Assembly: GCF_006489205.2 (NCBI RefSeq)
Contig: NZ_VFYR02000002.1
Coordinates: 653,278-717,277, forward strand
Direction: 5' to 3'
From: Brevibacterium sp. XM4083
Lineage (GTDB): Bacteria; Actinomycetota; Actinomycetes; Actinomycetales; Brevibacteriaceae
DNA: 64,000 bases
This document shows positions 11,688-18,781 of the stretch, in pieces (position 1 is the first letter of the stretch; each line of letters starts with the position of its first letter). The position numbers and the translations under genes are program-made. Below the pieces are notes generated by a model. That model saw only the letters and a program-made list of their open reading frames with translations, was not told the DNA's origin and made no database searches.

Positions 11688-12362
11688 ATGCACTTCGTCA
11701 TCATGGGCTGCGGCCGAGTCGGGGCGACCCTGGCCAGGGCACTTGATGCCAACGGCCATTCCGTCGCCGTCGTCGACCGGGACCCCGATGCCTTCCTCAA
11801 GCTCGGGCCGGACTTCACAGGATCGACGATCACCGGCCTCGGATTCGACCGGGAGACCCTCACGCAGGCCCGCACCGCCGACGCGTTCGCGTTCGCCGCG
11901 GTCTCGAGCGGAGACAATTCCAACATCCTCGCCGCGCGTGTCGCCCGGGAGACCTTCGGTGTGCCCAATGTCGCGGCCCGCATCTACGATCCCGATCGGG
12001 CGCAGGTCTTCGAGCGCCTCGGCATTCCGACGGTGCCGACCGTGCGGTGGACGGCCGAGCAGGTGATGCGCAAACTCGTCCCGCAGGGGTCGATCACCGA
12101 GTACCGGGAGCCCTCGGGCAACCTCGTCCTCGCCGAGGTGCACCTCGACCCCAGCTGGGTGGCCCGGCCGATCGCGGAGATCGAGGAGGCCACCCAGGCC
12201 CGCGTCGCGTATGTCACGCGACTCTCGGAGGGCATCGTCGCCACCGACGACCTCCTGCTCCAGGACGGTGACCTCGTCCACCTCATGTGCCCCGTCGACC
12301 GCCTCGACGAGATCGCGCGCATCCTCGACAAGCCCGTGACCTCCAGGGAGGAAGAAGAATGA
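11688..12362 (+). CDS. TrkA/KtrA-type potassium transport gating protein (CeoB-like)
   Basis: 224 residues. A Rossmann RCK-N domain comes first (GCGRVG at 7-12, acidic VVDRDPD at the end of β2, which selects NAD(H)), then an RCK-C domain from about 140. These proteins sit on the cytosolic face of K+ channels/transporters and gate them in response to nucleotides. ATG 11688 is placed 6 nt after GGAAGGG (11675-11681); an in-frame ATG at 11658 lacks this spacing. It overlaps the second TrkA gene by 4 nt. No Trk/Ktr pore subunit is encoded here, so the partner is either elsewhere or the adjacent permease. Confidence 0.88.
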   Translation: MHFVIMGCGRVGATLARALDANGHSVAVVDRDPDAFLKLGPDFTGSTITGLGFDRETLTQARTADAFAFAAVSSGDNSNILAARVARETFGVPNVAARIYDPDRAQVFERLGIPTVPTVRWTAEQVMRKLVPQGSITEYREPSGNLVLAEVHLDPSWVARPIAEIEEATQARVAYVTRLSEGIVATDDLLLQDGDLVHLMCPVDRLDEIARILDKPVTSREEEE

Positions 12363-13039
12363 GAGTCGTCATCGCCGGAGCCGGGTCGGTGGGCCGTTCG
12401 GTGGCCAGGGAGCTGCTCGACAAGGGCCACTCCGTCCTCCTCATCGACCAGAGCAAGGAGGCCCTCGCGCACGAGAAGATCCCCGGCGCCCAGTGGCTCC
12501 TCTCCGATGCGTGCGAGCTCGCCGGTCTCGGGGAGGCGAAGCTCGAGGAAGCCGACGTCGTCGTCGCCGCCACCGGTGACGACAAGACGAACCTCGTCCT
12601 CTCCCTCCTCGCGAAGACGGAGTTCGGGGTGCCCCGCACCGTCTCCCGGGTCAACAATCCGAAGAACGAATGGCTCTTCGACGACAACTGGGGCGTCGAC
12701 GTCGCGGTGTCGACGCCGCGGCTGATGACCGCGCTCGTCGAGGAGGCCGTCGAGGTCGGCGGTCTCGTCCATCTCATGAGCTTCGAACGCGGGCAGGCCG
12801 GCCTCATGGAGTTCACCGTCAACGAGTCCTCGGACCTCGTGGCCTCCCGGATCGGGAACATCGCGTTCCCCGTCGACACCGTGCTCGTCGCGATCATCCG
12901 CAACGCCCGCGCCTTCGCGCCGAGCGCCGATGACGTCGTCGAGGCCGGCGACGAGCTCTTCTTCCTCTCCTCCCCCGATCAGGAAGGGGCGCTGCTCAGC
13001 CTGCTCCAGGCCGCGGCCAGGGCCGACAGCACGGACTGA
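12359..13039 (+). CDS. Second TrkA/KtrA-type potassium transport protein (CeoC-like)
   Basis: 226 residues with the same RCK-N (GAGSVG at 7-12; LLIDQSKE after β2) plus RCK-C architecture as its upstream neighbour. ATG 12359 lies in ATGA with the stop of the first gene, so equimolar synthesis and a hetero-octameric ring are likely. It matches the ceoB–ceoC pair of mycobacteria in order. The stop at 13039 is 39 bp from the convergent OB-fold gene, leaving no room for the DUF3159 membrane protein often found here in other Actinobacteria. Confidence 0.88.
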   Translation: MRVVIAGAGSVGRSVARELLDKGHSVLLIDQSKEALAHEKIPGAQWLLSDACELAGLGEAKLEEADVVVAATGDDKTNLVLSLLAKTEFGVPRTVSRVNNPKNEWLFDDNWGVDVAVSTPRLMTALVEEAVEVGGLVHLMSFERGQAGLMEFTVNESSDLVASRIGNIAFPVDTVLVAIIRNARAFAPSADDVVEAGDELFFLSSPDQEGALLSLLQAAARADSTD

Positions 13040-13077
13040 GCACTCCGACGCGCTGACCGCTGACGATCAGTCGGCGC

Positions 13078-13452
13078 TCACTCGTGGTCGTCGCCCCGGG
13101 CGACGAGTTCGTAGACGGGGTTGTGGGCGGCGAGCACACCGTCGCGGTCGCAGAACCGACCCTCGAGGACGAGGAGCGCGCCGGGCTTGATGCCGCTGAT
13201 CTCGCGGCGGCCGAGGAACTGGGCCTCGACGTCGCCGGTGCCGTCGGAGACGGTGATCGTCAGGCGCGGGTTGTCGGCGTTCGTCGACCGCGTCACGGCG
13301 CTGACGACCCCGGCGACGCGGACCATCGCCCGCGGGGCGATGTCGCCGATGCTCACGACGCCGGGAATCCGGCTGGCCATCCGCAGGTCCTCGCGGGCAT
13401 CGTCGTCGCGGGAGCCCAGGCTCTGCGTGAGCCGGCTGAGAAGATCGAGCAT
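13078..13452 (-). CDS. OB-fold nucleic-acid-binding domain protein
   Basis: 124 residues. The central OB-fold (about 35-105) includes RVAGVVSAVTRSTNADNPRL, a short DGTGDVEAQFLG strand-turn-strand and LVLEGRFCDRDG. Proteins of this Rv2694c type resemble the tRNA-anticodon/RecG-wedge OB domain; the function is unproven. It lies 5 bp downstream of the DUF3710 gene in the same direction and probably shares its transcript with dut. Confidence 0.8.
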   Translation of the reverse strand: MLDLLSRLTQSLGSRDDDAREDLRMASRIPGVVSIGDIAPRAMVRVAGVVSAVTRSTNADNPRLTITVSDGTGDVEAQFLGRREISGIKPGALLVLEGRFCDRDGVLAAHNPVYELVARGDDHE

Positions 13453-13457
13453 GGCGA

Positions 13458-14294
13458 TCAGCGGACCTCGGTGATCTCGGGTCCGCGGGCGAACGGGTTG
13501 ATGTCCTCGGTCTCGTCCTCGGGCTCGGGGGCCGCATCGACCTCGGGGGCGGTGAGGGCGATGAGCTCACGGGGAGCCATCGCCTCGTCGCCGCGGTCGA
13601 CGACGACACCGCGCACGAGCGCGCTGAGCTCAGCGCGCACCTCGGCGTCGGTGACGGCCTTGCCGGAGAACACGGCGCGGACGAACCAGCGCGGACCGTC
13701 GACGCCGGCGAACCGCATCGCACGCTTGCCGGGACGTCCGTCCTCGGTCTTCGCGGGCACCTCGACGGCGAGCTCACGGCCGAGCCCGGTGTGGAGTTCG
13801 GTGCACTCCCCGCCCTGGGATTCGACGGATTCGGTGAGCTGCCGGCGCACGGTGTTCCACAGTCCCTCGGATCGCGGGGTGGCGAACGCCTGGAGCTGGA
13901 CTCCCCCACCGTCGTGGATGAGGGTCACGGCGAGCACGCGCTGCGAATCGTCGTCGGTGTCGAGGCGGATCTGCATGCCGTCGACGACGGGCACCTTGAG
14001 CGCACCGAGGTCGAGGCGGTTGAGCTCGGGGTAGTCCTCGGCCGCGTCGAAGGGGCCCTTCTCGGCCCGGTCGAGCGGTGCGGACTTCTCCAGGACCTCA
14101 TCGTCGTCGAGGTCCTCGGCCTCCGCCTCGGTCTCGGCGACCGCCTCGGCGTCATCAGCGCTGTCGTGATCGTCAGCGCTGTCGTGATCGTCAGCGACGT
14201 CCTCGTCGACGATCTCCTCGTCGGTGCTGCGGTCGCTCGCGGACTCCTCGTCCACGGTCGATGACTTCTTCGAAAAACGTGAGAACAGTCCCAT
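13458..14294 (-). CDS. DUF3710 domain protein
   Basis: 278 residues. A strongly acidic, disordered N-terminus (about 15-75, rich in Asp/Glu) precedes the DUF3710 domain (about 85-260), conserved among Actinobacteria beside dut (Rv2696c type). Function unknown. An exact 18-bp duplication (14161-14196) repeats a DHDSAD-type hexapeptide in the acidic part. The ATG at 14294 lies 6 bp after the dut stop. Confidence 0.83.
   Translation of the reverse strand: MGLFSRFSKKSSTVDEESASDRSTDEEIVDEDVADDHDSADDHDSADDAEAVAETEAEAEDLDDDEVLEKSAPLDRAEKGPFDAAEDYPELNRLDLGALKVPVVDGMQIRLDTDDDSQRVLAVTLIHDGGGVQLQAFATPRSEGLWNTVRRQLTESVESQGGECTELHTGLGRELAVEVPAKTEDGRPGKRAMRFAGVDGPRWFVRAVFSGKAVTDAEVRAELSALVRGVVVDRGDEAMAPRELIALTAPEVDAAPEPEDETEDINPFARGPEITEVR
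14161..14196. repeat. Perfect 18-bp tandem duplication inside the DUF3710 gene
   Basis: CTGTCGTGATCGTCAGCG occurs twice head-to-tail (14161-14178, 14179-14196). It is in frame and adds six residues to the acidic N-terminal tail, so it is likely variable in length between strains. Confidence 0.85.
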
Positions 14295-14300
14295 TGTCCT

Positions 14301-14774
14301 TCACTCCACTTCTGCGTTGAGACCGGAGACGACTCCGCCGGTGGAGCCGAATCCGCCGGTGCCGCGGTCGCTGTCGTCGAGGGTGTCGACGACGGTGAAT
14401 GCGGCCTGTCGGATCTCCTGAATGATGAGCTGGGCGATGCGGTCACCGCGGGTGATGCGCAGCGGCACGGTCGGGTCGAGGTTGATGAGCGGCACCTTGA
14501 TCTCGCCGCGGTATCCGGAGTCGATCGTCCCCGGAGCGTTGACGACGGTGACGCCGTGCCTGCTCGAGAGCCCCGAGCGGGGGTGGACGAAACCGGCATG
14601 GCCGGGCGGGAGCGCGATCGCGATCCCGGTGGGCACGGTGCGCCGTTCGAACGGTTCGAGGGTGAAGTCGATCGCCGAGCACAGGTCCGCGCCGGCGTCG
14701 GACGCGTGGGCGTAGCTCGGCGGGGCCATTCCGTCGTCGACGAGGGTGATTTCGATGCGCAAGCCTTCTGTCAC
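14301..14774 (-). CDS. dut: dUTP diphosphatase
   Basis: 157-residue trimeric dUTPase hydrolysing dUTP to dUMP + PPi, protecting DNA from uracil and supplying thymidylate synthesis. The five motifs are visible: ASDAGADLCS (I), HPRSGLSSRHG (II), APGTIDSGYRGEI with the substrate-binding Tyr (III), RITRGDRIAQLII (IV) and RGTGGFGSTG (V, the P-loop-like C-terminal lid). It heads the minus-strand dut–DUF3710–OB-fold unit and is divergent from the DUF3093 gene 65 bp away. Confidence 0.95.
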   Translation of the reverse strand: MTEGLRIEITLVDDGMAPPSYAHASDAGADLCSAIDFTLEPFERRTVPTGIAIALPPGHAGFVHPRSGLSSRHGVTVVNAPGTIDSGYRGEIKVPLINLDPTVPLRITRGDRIAQLIIQEIRQAAFTVVDTLDDSDRGTGGFGSTGGVVSGLNAEVE

Positions 14775-14839
14775 AAGGTTGCACTCTAGTGCCCAAGCCT
14801 GAGCGCTTCAAACATGCGCGCTGTGGGAGAATGGAGGAC

Positions 14840-15295
14840 ATGGCTCAGACTCATACCGATTCGCAGGTGGCCTACCGGGAGAAGGTCAGCCCCTCGCCCG
14901 CCATGTGGGTGCTCATCGCCGTCGCCGCCGTCTCGACAGCGGCCATGGTCCTCCCCGTCTGGACGCTCGGCGCCTTCATCCTGCCCGTCGTCACGTTCGC
15001 TCTGCTCGCGTGGTGGCTGCGCTCGCTGGGGATCACGATCATCGTCACCGACCACCAGCTCTTCGTCGGCGATGCCCACATCGATCGCACGTTCCTCGGC
15101 GGCGTCGAGGCCCTCGGCATCGAGGCGGCCCGTGAGGCCCGTGGCACCGGACTCGACGCCCGCGCCTTCCTCGTGCTCCGCCCCTGGGTGAAGACCGCAG
15201 TGCGCATCGACATCGACGACGCCTCCGACCCCACCCCGTACTGGCTCGTCTCGAGTCGGCACCCCGAGGAGCTCGCCGCCGCCCTGCGCGCCTGA
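14840..15295 (+). CDS. DUF3093 membrane protein
   Basis: About 151 residues. Two adjacent membrane helices (about 18-60, MWVLIAVAAVSTAAMVLPVW…FALLAWWL) precede a soluble β-rich domain with ITIIVTDHQLFVG and the conserved tail YWLVSSRHPEELAAAL. This is the Rv2698 type next to dut in many Actinobacteria; function unknown. ATG 14840 and ATG 14831 are both possible; GGAGG (14833-14837) lies close to the first and no ribosome binding site of proper spacing favours the second. Confidence 0.82.
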   Translation: MAQTHTDSQVAYREKVSPSPAMWVLIAVAAVSTAAMVLPVWTLGAFILPVVTFALLAWWLRSLGITIIVTDHQLFVGDAHIDRTFLGGVEALGIEAAREARGTGLDARAFLVLRPWVKTAVRIDIDDASDPTPYWLVSSRHPEELAAALRA

Positions 15296-15361
15296 GGACG
15301 GCCGCGCCGCGCGCCCGCGCCGCCGGTGCCCGCCTGCACCACAAGCGCCCGACCAACGAAA

Positions 15362-15385
15362 AACGCGCCCTCGAAGGGGCGCGTT
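15362..15385. terminator. Bidirectional hairpin between DUF3093 and DUF4193 genes
   Basis: AACGCGCCC (15362-15370), a 6-nt loop and GGGCGCGTT (15377-15385) form a perfect 9-bp stem between two convergent genes. A-rich sequence on the left and a T-bearing tail on the right make it usable in both directions. Confidence 0.75.
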
Positions 15386-15410
15386 CGTCTTGGTGGGGAT
15401 GTCGCGACGC

Positions 15411-15710
15411 TCAGCCTGCGCAGTCCGTGCAGATGAGGATTCCGCCCTCATCGCTCGCCAGCTGCGAACGGTGACGGACGAGGAAGCACTCCATGCAGGT
15501 GAATTCGTCGTTCTGCTTCGGAAGCACGCGCACCGAGAGCTCTTCGTTCGACAGGTCGGCGCCGGGAAGTTCGAACCCTTCGGCCGCTGCCGTCTCGTCC
15601 TCGTCGATCTTGCTGGCCTGCGCCTGCGAGCGCTGCGCCTTGAGCTGCTCGATCGAGTCGCTCTTGATTTCGTCGTCGTGCTTGCGAGGTGCGTCGTAGT
15701 CGGTTGCCAT
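15411..15710 (-). CDS. DUF4193 zinc-ribbon-like protein
   Basis: 99 residues, matching the actinobacterial DUF4193 family (Rv2699c type). The C-terminal third holds two CxxC pairs (CMEC and CTDC), suggesting a zinc ribbon; the N-terminal part is charged and probably helical. Function unknown, perhaps nucleic-acid or RNA-polymerase related (inference from the fold only). The start codon is inside GCCATATGGC. The 291-bp gap upstream, to the next gene at 16002, shows two copies of GTACCCT near 15797 and 15819 and no further gene. Confidence 0.85.
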   Translation of the reverse strand: MATDYDAPRKHDDEIKSDSIEQLKAQRSQAQASKIDEDETAAAEGFELPGADLSNEELSVRVLPKQNDEFTCMECFLVRHRSQLASDEGGILICTDCAG

Positions 15711-16001
15711 ATGGCCTCATCGCTCTCTGTCGGGTGTGCTGAAATGGAGTTTCAGCCCCTGTCGCCTATCGTGTCCCCAGCATTGTGCACTGCCCAGTAC
15801 CCTTTGGCAAGAGCAGATGGTACCCTGTCACGGTGATTCTCGTCACGATGACGAAGGACACACATACGACTCTCGAAAAGCTCTGCGAGAATGCAGGAGA
15901 CGACGCTGAGCGAGCATGCCGGCCTCGGAGAGAAACGACCACACGTCGGCGATGACTCGACCTCATCCCCGGCGGCCTATTGTCGGAAGGACGGATGCAC
16001 G

Positions 16002-16229
16002 ATGAGTGAATTCGCAGATCAGCTCGATAACAGAATCGACGATGTCCGTCATCGCCTACACGACGCCAGGGATGCCGGCGACGACTTCCTCGTCGAGAGC
16101 CTCATCGACGACCTCGAGAACCTCCTCGAACTCGCCGACCGCAACGACGTCGACACCGGCCCGATCGCCGAGGTCATCAAGGCCGAGACCGGCGCGATCC
16201 CGGTCATCCCCGAACCGCGGGAATCCTGA
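16002..16229 (+). CDS. Small acidic hypothetical protein
   Basis: 75 residues, acidic, predicted almost wholly α-helical in the first 55 residues (DQLDNRIDDVRHRLHDARDA, then VESLIDDLENLLELADRND). It has no membrane segment and no known motif. ATG 16002 follows GGAAGGA (15985-15991). Codon use matches its neighbours and a strong terminator follows, so I consider it real, but I do not recognise it. Confidence 0.6.
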   Translation: MSEFADQLDNRIDDVRHRLHDARDAGDDFLVESLIDDLENLLELADRNDVDTGPIAEVIKAETGAIPVIPEPRES

Positions 16230-16265
16230 CCCGAGCAGCCACGCCTCAGGCGCACAGACCTCAGA

Positions 16266-16317
16266 CACACGGATGCGGCCCCTTCCGAGATCATTCGGGA
16301 GGGGCCGCATCCGTGTG
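16266..16317. terminator. Very long bidirectional terminator hairpin
   Basis: A 23-nt arm (16266-16288, starting CACACGGATGCGGCCCC) pairs with 16295-16317 with a single mismatch or wobble; the loop is 6 nt. It separates the small hypothetical gene (+) from hemH (-), which converge on it. Confidence 0.8.
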
Positions 16318-16338
16318 GGCCGGGCTGCTGCGCCGGTC

Positions 16339-17448
16339 TCAGGCCGAGGGCCAGTTCGGCAGGGTCGGGCGCTCGACCCGGCCCCGGCAGCATTCGATGC
16401 TGCACGCCCCGCTGCCGGGGGTCAGCGCACGTGTGCCGGGGATCGCCGGGGTCTCCGGAGTCTGCCCGGACAGCTGCGCGATGCGCTCCTCGACGAGGTC
16501 GACGAGGCCTGAGACGAACGTCGGATGCGTGCCGACGGTGGCCACGCGGGTGAACGCGAGGCCGAGCTCCTCCGCCGTCTCCTTCGCCTCGGTGTCGAGG
16601 TCGAAGGCGACCTCCATGTGGTCGGAGATGAAGCCGATCGGGGCGAGGACGACACCGGTGACGCCCTCGGCGGCGAGCTCCTCCATGCGGTCGTTGACGT
16701 CGGGTTCGAGCCACGGCACGTGCGGGGCACCCGACCGGGAGCAGTAGACGAGCTCCGCGGGCAGCCGGTCCGCCTCGGCGAGACCGCCGAGGAGGTGCTC
16801 CATGAGCTCCTCATGCTGGGCCTGGTAGCCCACGGTCGCCACCGCCGAGGCCTCCTGCATGACATCGGGGATCGAATGCGTGACGAAGAGGATCCGGTGA
16901 CGGGCCGGGTCGAGGGCGCCGACCTGGGTCCGGAAGTCGTCGAGACCTTCGCGCAGCAGCGCCGCGCACGCCTCGGCGTAGCCGGGATGGTTGAAGAACT
17001 GACGGACCTTGTCGAAGCTCACCTCGACGCCCTCGTCGGCGAGACCTGAGACCGTGCCGGCGAAGTCCTCACGGTACTGCCGGCACGAGGAGTAGGAGGA
17101 GTACGCCGAGGTGTCGATCGCGAGGAAGCGGGAACGGCCGGCCGCCGCCTCGGTGCGGGCGACATCGGTGAGGTAGGGCTCCCAGTTGCGATTGCCCCAC
17201 ACGAGCGGGAGGTCGAGGCCGCGCCGCTCGAGTTCGGCGCGCAGAGCCGCCAGCAGCGCCTTGTTCTGGTCGTTGATCGGGGACTTGCCGCCGAATCCGT
17301 AGTAGTGCTCTCCGACCTCCTCGAGGCGCTCGTCGGGGATGCCGCGCCCCGCAGTGACGTTCTTGAGGAACGGAACGACCTCCTCGGGCGATTCCGGTCC
17401 GCCGAAGGACATGAGGACAAGGGTGTCGATGGGGGCTGTCGTATTCAC
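16339..17448 (-). CDS. hemH: Ferrochelatase (coproporphyrin ferrochelatase type)
   Basis: 369 residues. It inserts Fe2+ into a porphyrin; in Actinobacteria the substrate is normally coproporphyrin III. Catalytic His191 lies in FVTHSIPD and the second-site acidic residue E279 in SDHMEVAFD. Four cysteines fit the actinobacterial [2Fe-2S] pattern: C161 (AEACAALL) and C349, C353, C354 in the tail GACSIECC. The C-terminus extends ~20 residues past the fold. The gene is divergent from sepH; a TAAAAT-like -10 lies just upstream. It may supply heme for the cytochrome bd encoded 5 kb away (inference). Confidence 0.94.
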   Translation of the reverse strand: MNTTAPIDTLVLMSFGGPESPEEVVPFLKNVTAGRGIPDERLEEVGEHYYGFGGKSPINDQNKALLAALRAELERRGLDLPLVWGNRNWEPYLTDVARTEAAAGRSRFLAIDTSAYSSYSSCRQYREDFAGTVSGLADEGVEVSFDKVRQFFNHPGYAEACAALLREGLDDFRTQVGALDPARHRILFVTHSIPDVMQEASAVATVGYQAQHEELMEHLLGGLAEADRLPAELVYCSRSGAPHVPWLEPDVNDRMEELAAEGVTGVVLAPIGFISDHMEVAFDLDTEAKETAEELGLAFTRVATVGTHPTFVSGLVDLVEERIAQLSGQTPETPAIPGTRALTPGSGACSIECCRGRVERPTLPNWPSA

Positions 17449-17650
17449 GTCAGAGATTTTACAGCGTGTAGAGATCGCTTGCCCGTTGTCCGCACCCTGA
17501 GCACGATCGACTCACGATCGCCGCCCGCCGCTGCCCGTGCGCACCCCGGCCCGCCGAATTCGCCGGGATTTCGCGACTCGCGAGCAAATCTGCGGGGCTG
17601 AGCGGTGTGGTCGTGACACGATTCTTCATGAGAAGCGATAAAGGAGCGAA

Positions 17651-18781
17651 ATGCGTGAACTCATCTTGCACGGGGTCGATGCCGACGGCACTCATCTGCT
17701 CCTCGGCGATGACTCCGGGGCACAGTATCGACTGAGACTCGACGAGTCCCTCTATGCGGCTGTGCGCAAGGACAGGGCTGTCGTGCGCTCCGACTCCCCC
17801 ATCCGCCCGCGCGACATCCAGGCGATGATCCGCGGCGGGATGAGCGCCGAAGAGGTCATCGCGGCCACCGGCGCCGACCCCGACCAGGTCCGCACGTACG
17901 AACGCCCGGCCCTGGCCGAACGCGCCCACATGGCCCACACCGCGAGCCGGCACCCCATCTACTCCGATCACGACCCCAACGGCGACCCGACCCCGCTCGT
18001 CGAGCTCAGCCAGACCCGTCTGGCGATGCGCGATGTCGACATCGAGACGATGGACTGGGACGCGTGGAAGCAGCAGGACGGCAACTGGTACGTCGAGCTC
18101 AGCTTCATCGCCGCCGACCGCAAGCGCACCGCCGGGTGGAACTACTACCGCGGCTCGCTCACGGCCCTCGACGATGAGGCGAAGTGGCTCGCGGACTCCG
18201 GTCCCACGGACACCGGTCCGATCCCCGGCTACAGCTCGAGCCGCCGCACCACCGAGGAGATCGACACCCCCGACCCGCAGGCGCCGGAGCGGCCGGCCGA
18301 GCAGCCGGCGACGCTCGGCGACCACCAGGCCGAGACCGGGCGAATCCTCGAGAACCTCCGTCGTCGCCGTCGCGATGACGATGAGCCCCGCGGTCGCCTC
18401 CGCGCCGTCACCGAGGATCCCGAGACCCACCCGCAGGGCGCGCACACCGCGCCCGGGCGTCCCGCCGATGCCACCGACGATGAGGTGTTCGCGTTCGAGG
18501 ACCGGATCGCCGAGGCGGCGAACCGCTCGAGCGCGGCGACGGTCGGCGACCGTGAGCCCGCGCAGGCCGAGGTCTCATCCGGTGGCGATGAGGAGCCGCA
18601 GGAGCCGACTCAGGAGGTCGGCACGTTCGACGACGACAACCAGCTCTCCCTGCTCAACGAGCCCGGGGTCAGCGACGGTGTCGAGACCTCGAAGGACACC
18701 GAGTCGAAGGCGAAGAAGAAGAGCAGCCGTGCCTCGGTTCCGAGCTGGGACGAGATCATGTTCGGATCGAAGCGGGACTGA
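17651..18781 (+). CDS. sepH: Septation protein SepH (DUF3071)
   Basis: 376 residues. The N-terminal DUF3071 domain (1-~200) carries the helix-turn-helix region (RDIQAMIRGGMSAEEVIAATG); the C-terminal half is charged and disordered, ending SVPSWDEIMFG, a conserved short motif. SepH stimulates FtsZ assembly in Streptomyces and mycobacteria. ATG 17651 is preceded by AAAGGAG. Its last 26 bp overlap the convergent 3' end of cydDC. The ~200-bp gap to hemH contains two copies of a CACGATCG element and no gene. Confidence 0.9.
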   Translation: MRELILHGVDADGTHLLLGDDSGAQYRLRLDESLYAAVRKDRAVVRSDSPIRPRDIQAMIRGGMSAEEVIAATGADPDQVRTYERPALAERAHMAHTASRHPIYSDHDPNGDPTPLVELSQTRLAMRDVDIETMDWDAWKQQDGNWYVELSFIAADRKRTAGWNYYRGSLTALDDEAKWLADSGPTDTGPIPGYSSSRRTTEEIDTPDPQAPERPAEQPATLGDHQAETGRILENLRRRRRDDDEPRGRLRAVTEDPETHPQGAHTAPGRPADATDDEVFAFEDRIAEAANRSSAATVGDREPAQAEVSSGGDEEPQEPTQEVGTFDDDNQLSLLNEPGVSDGVETSKDTESKAKKKSSRASVPSWDEIMFGSKRD

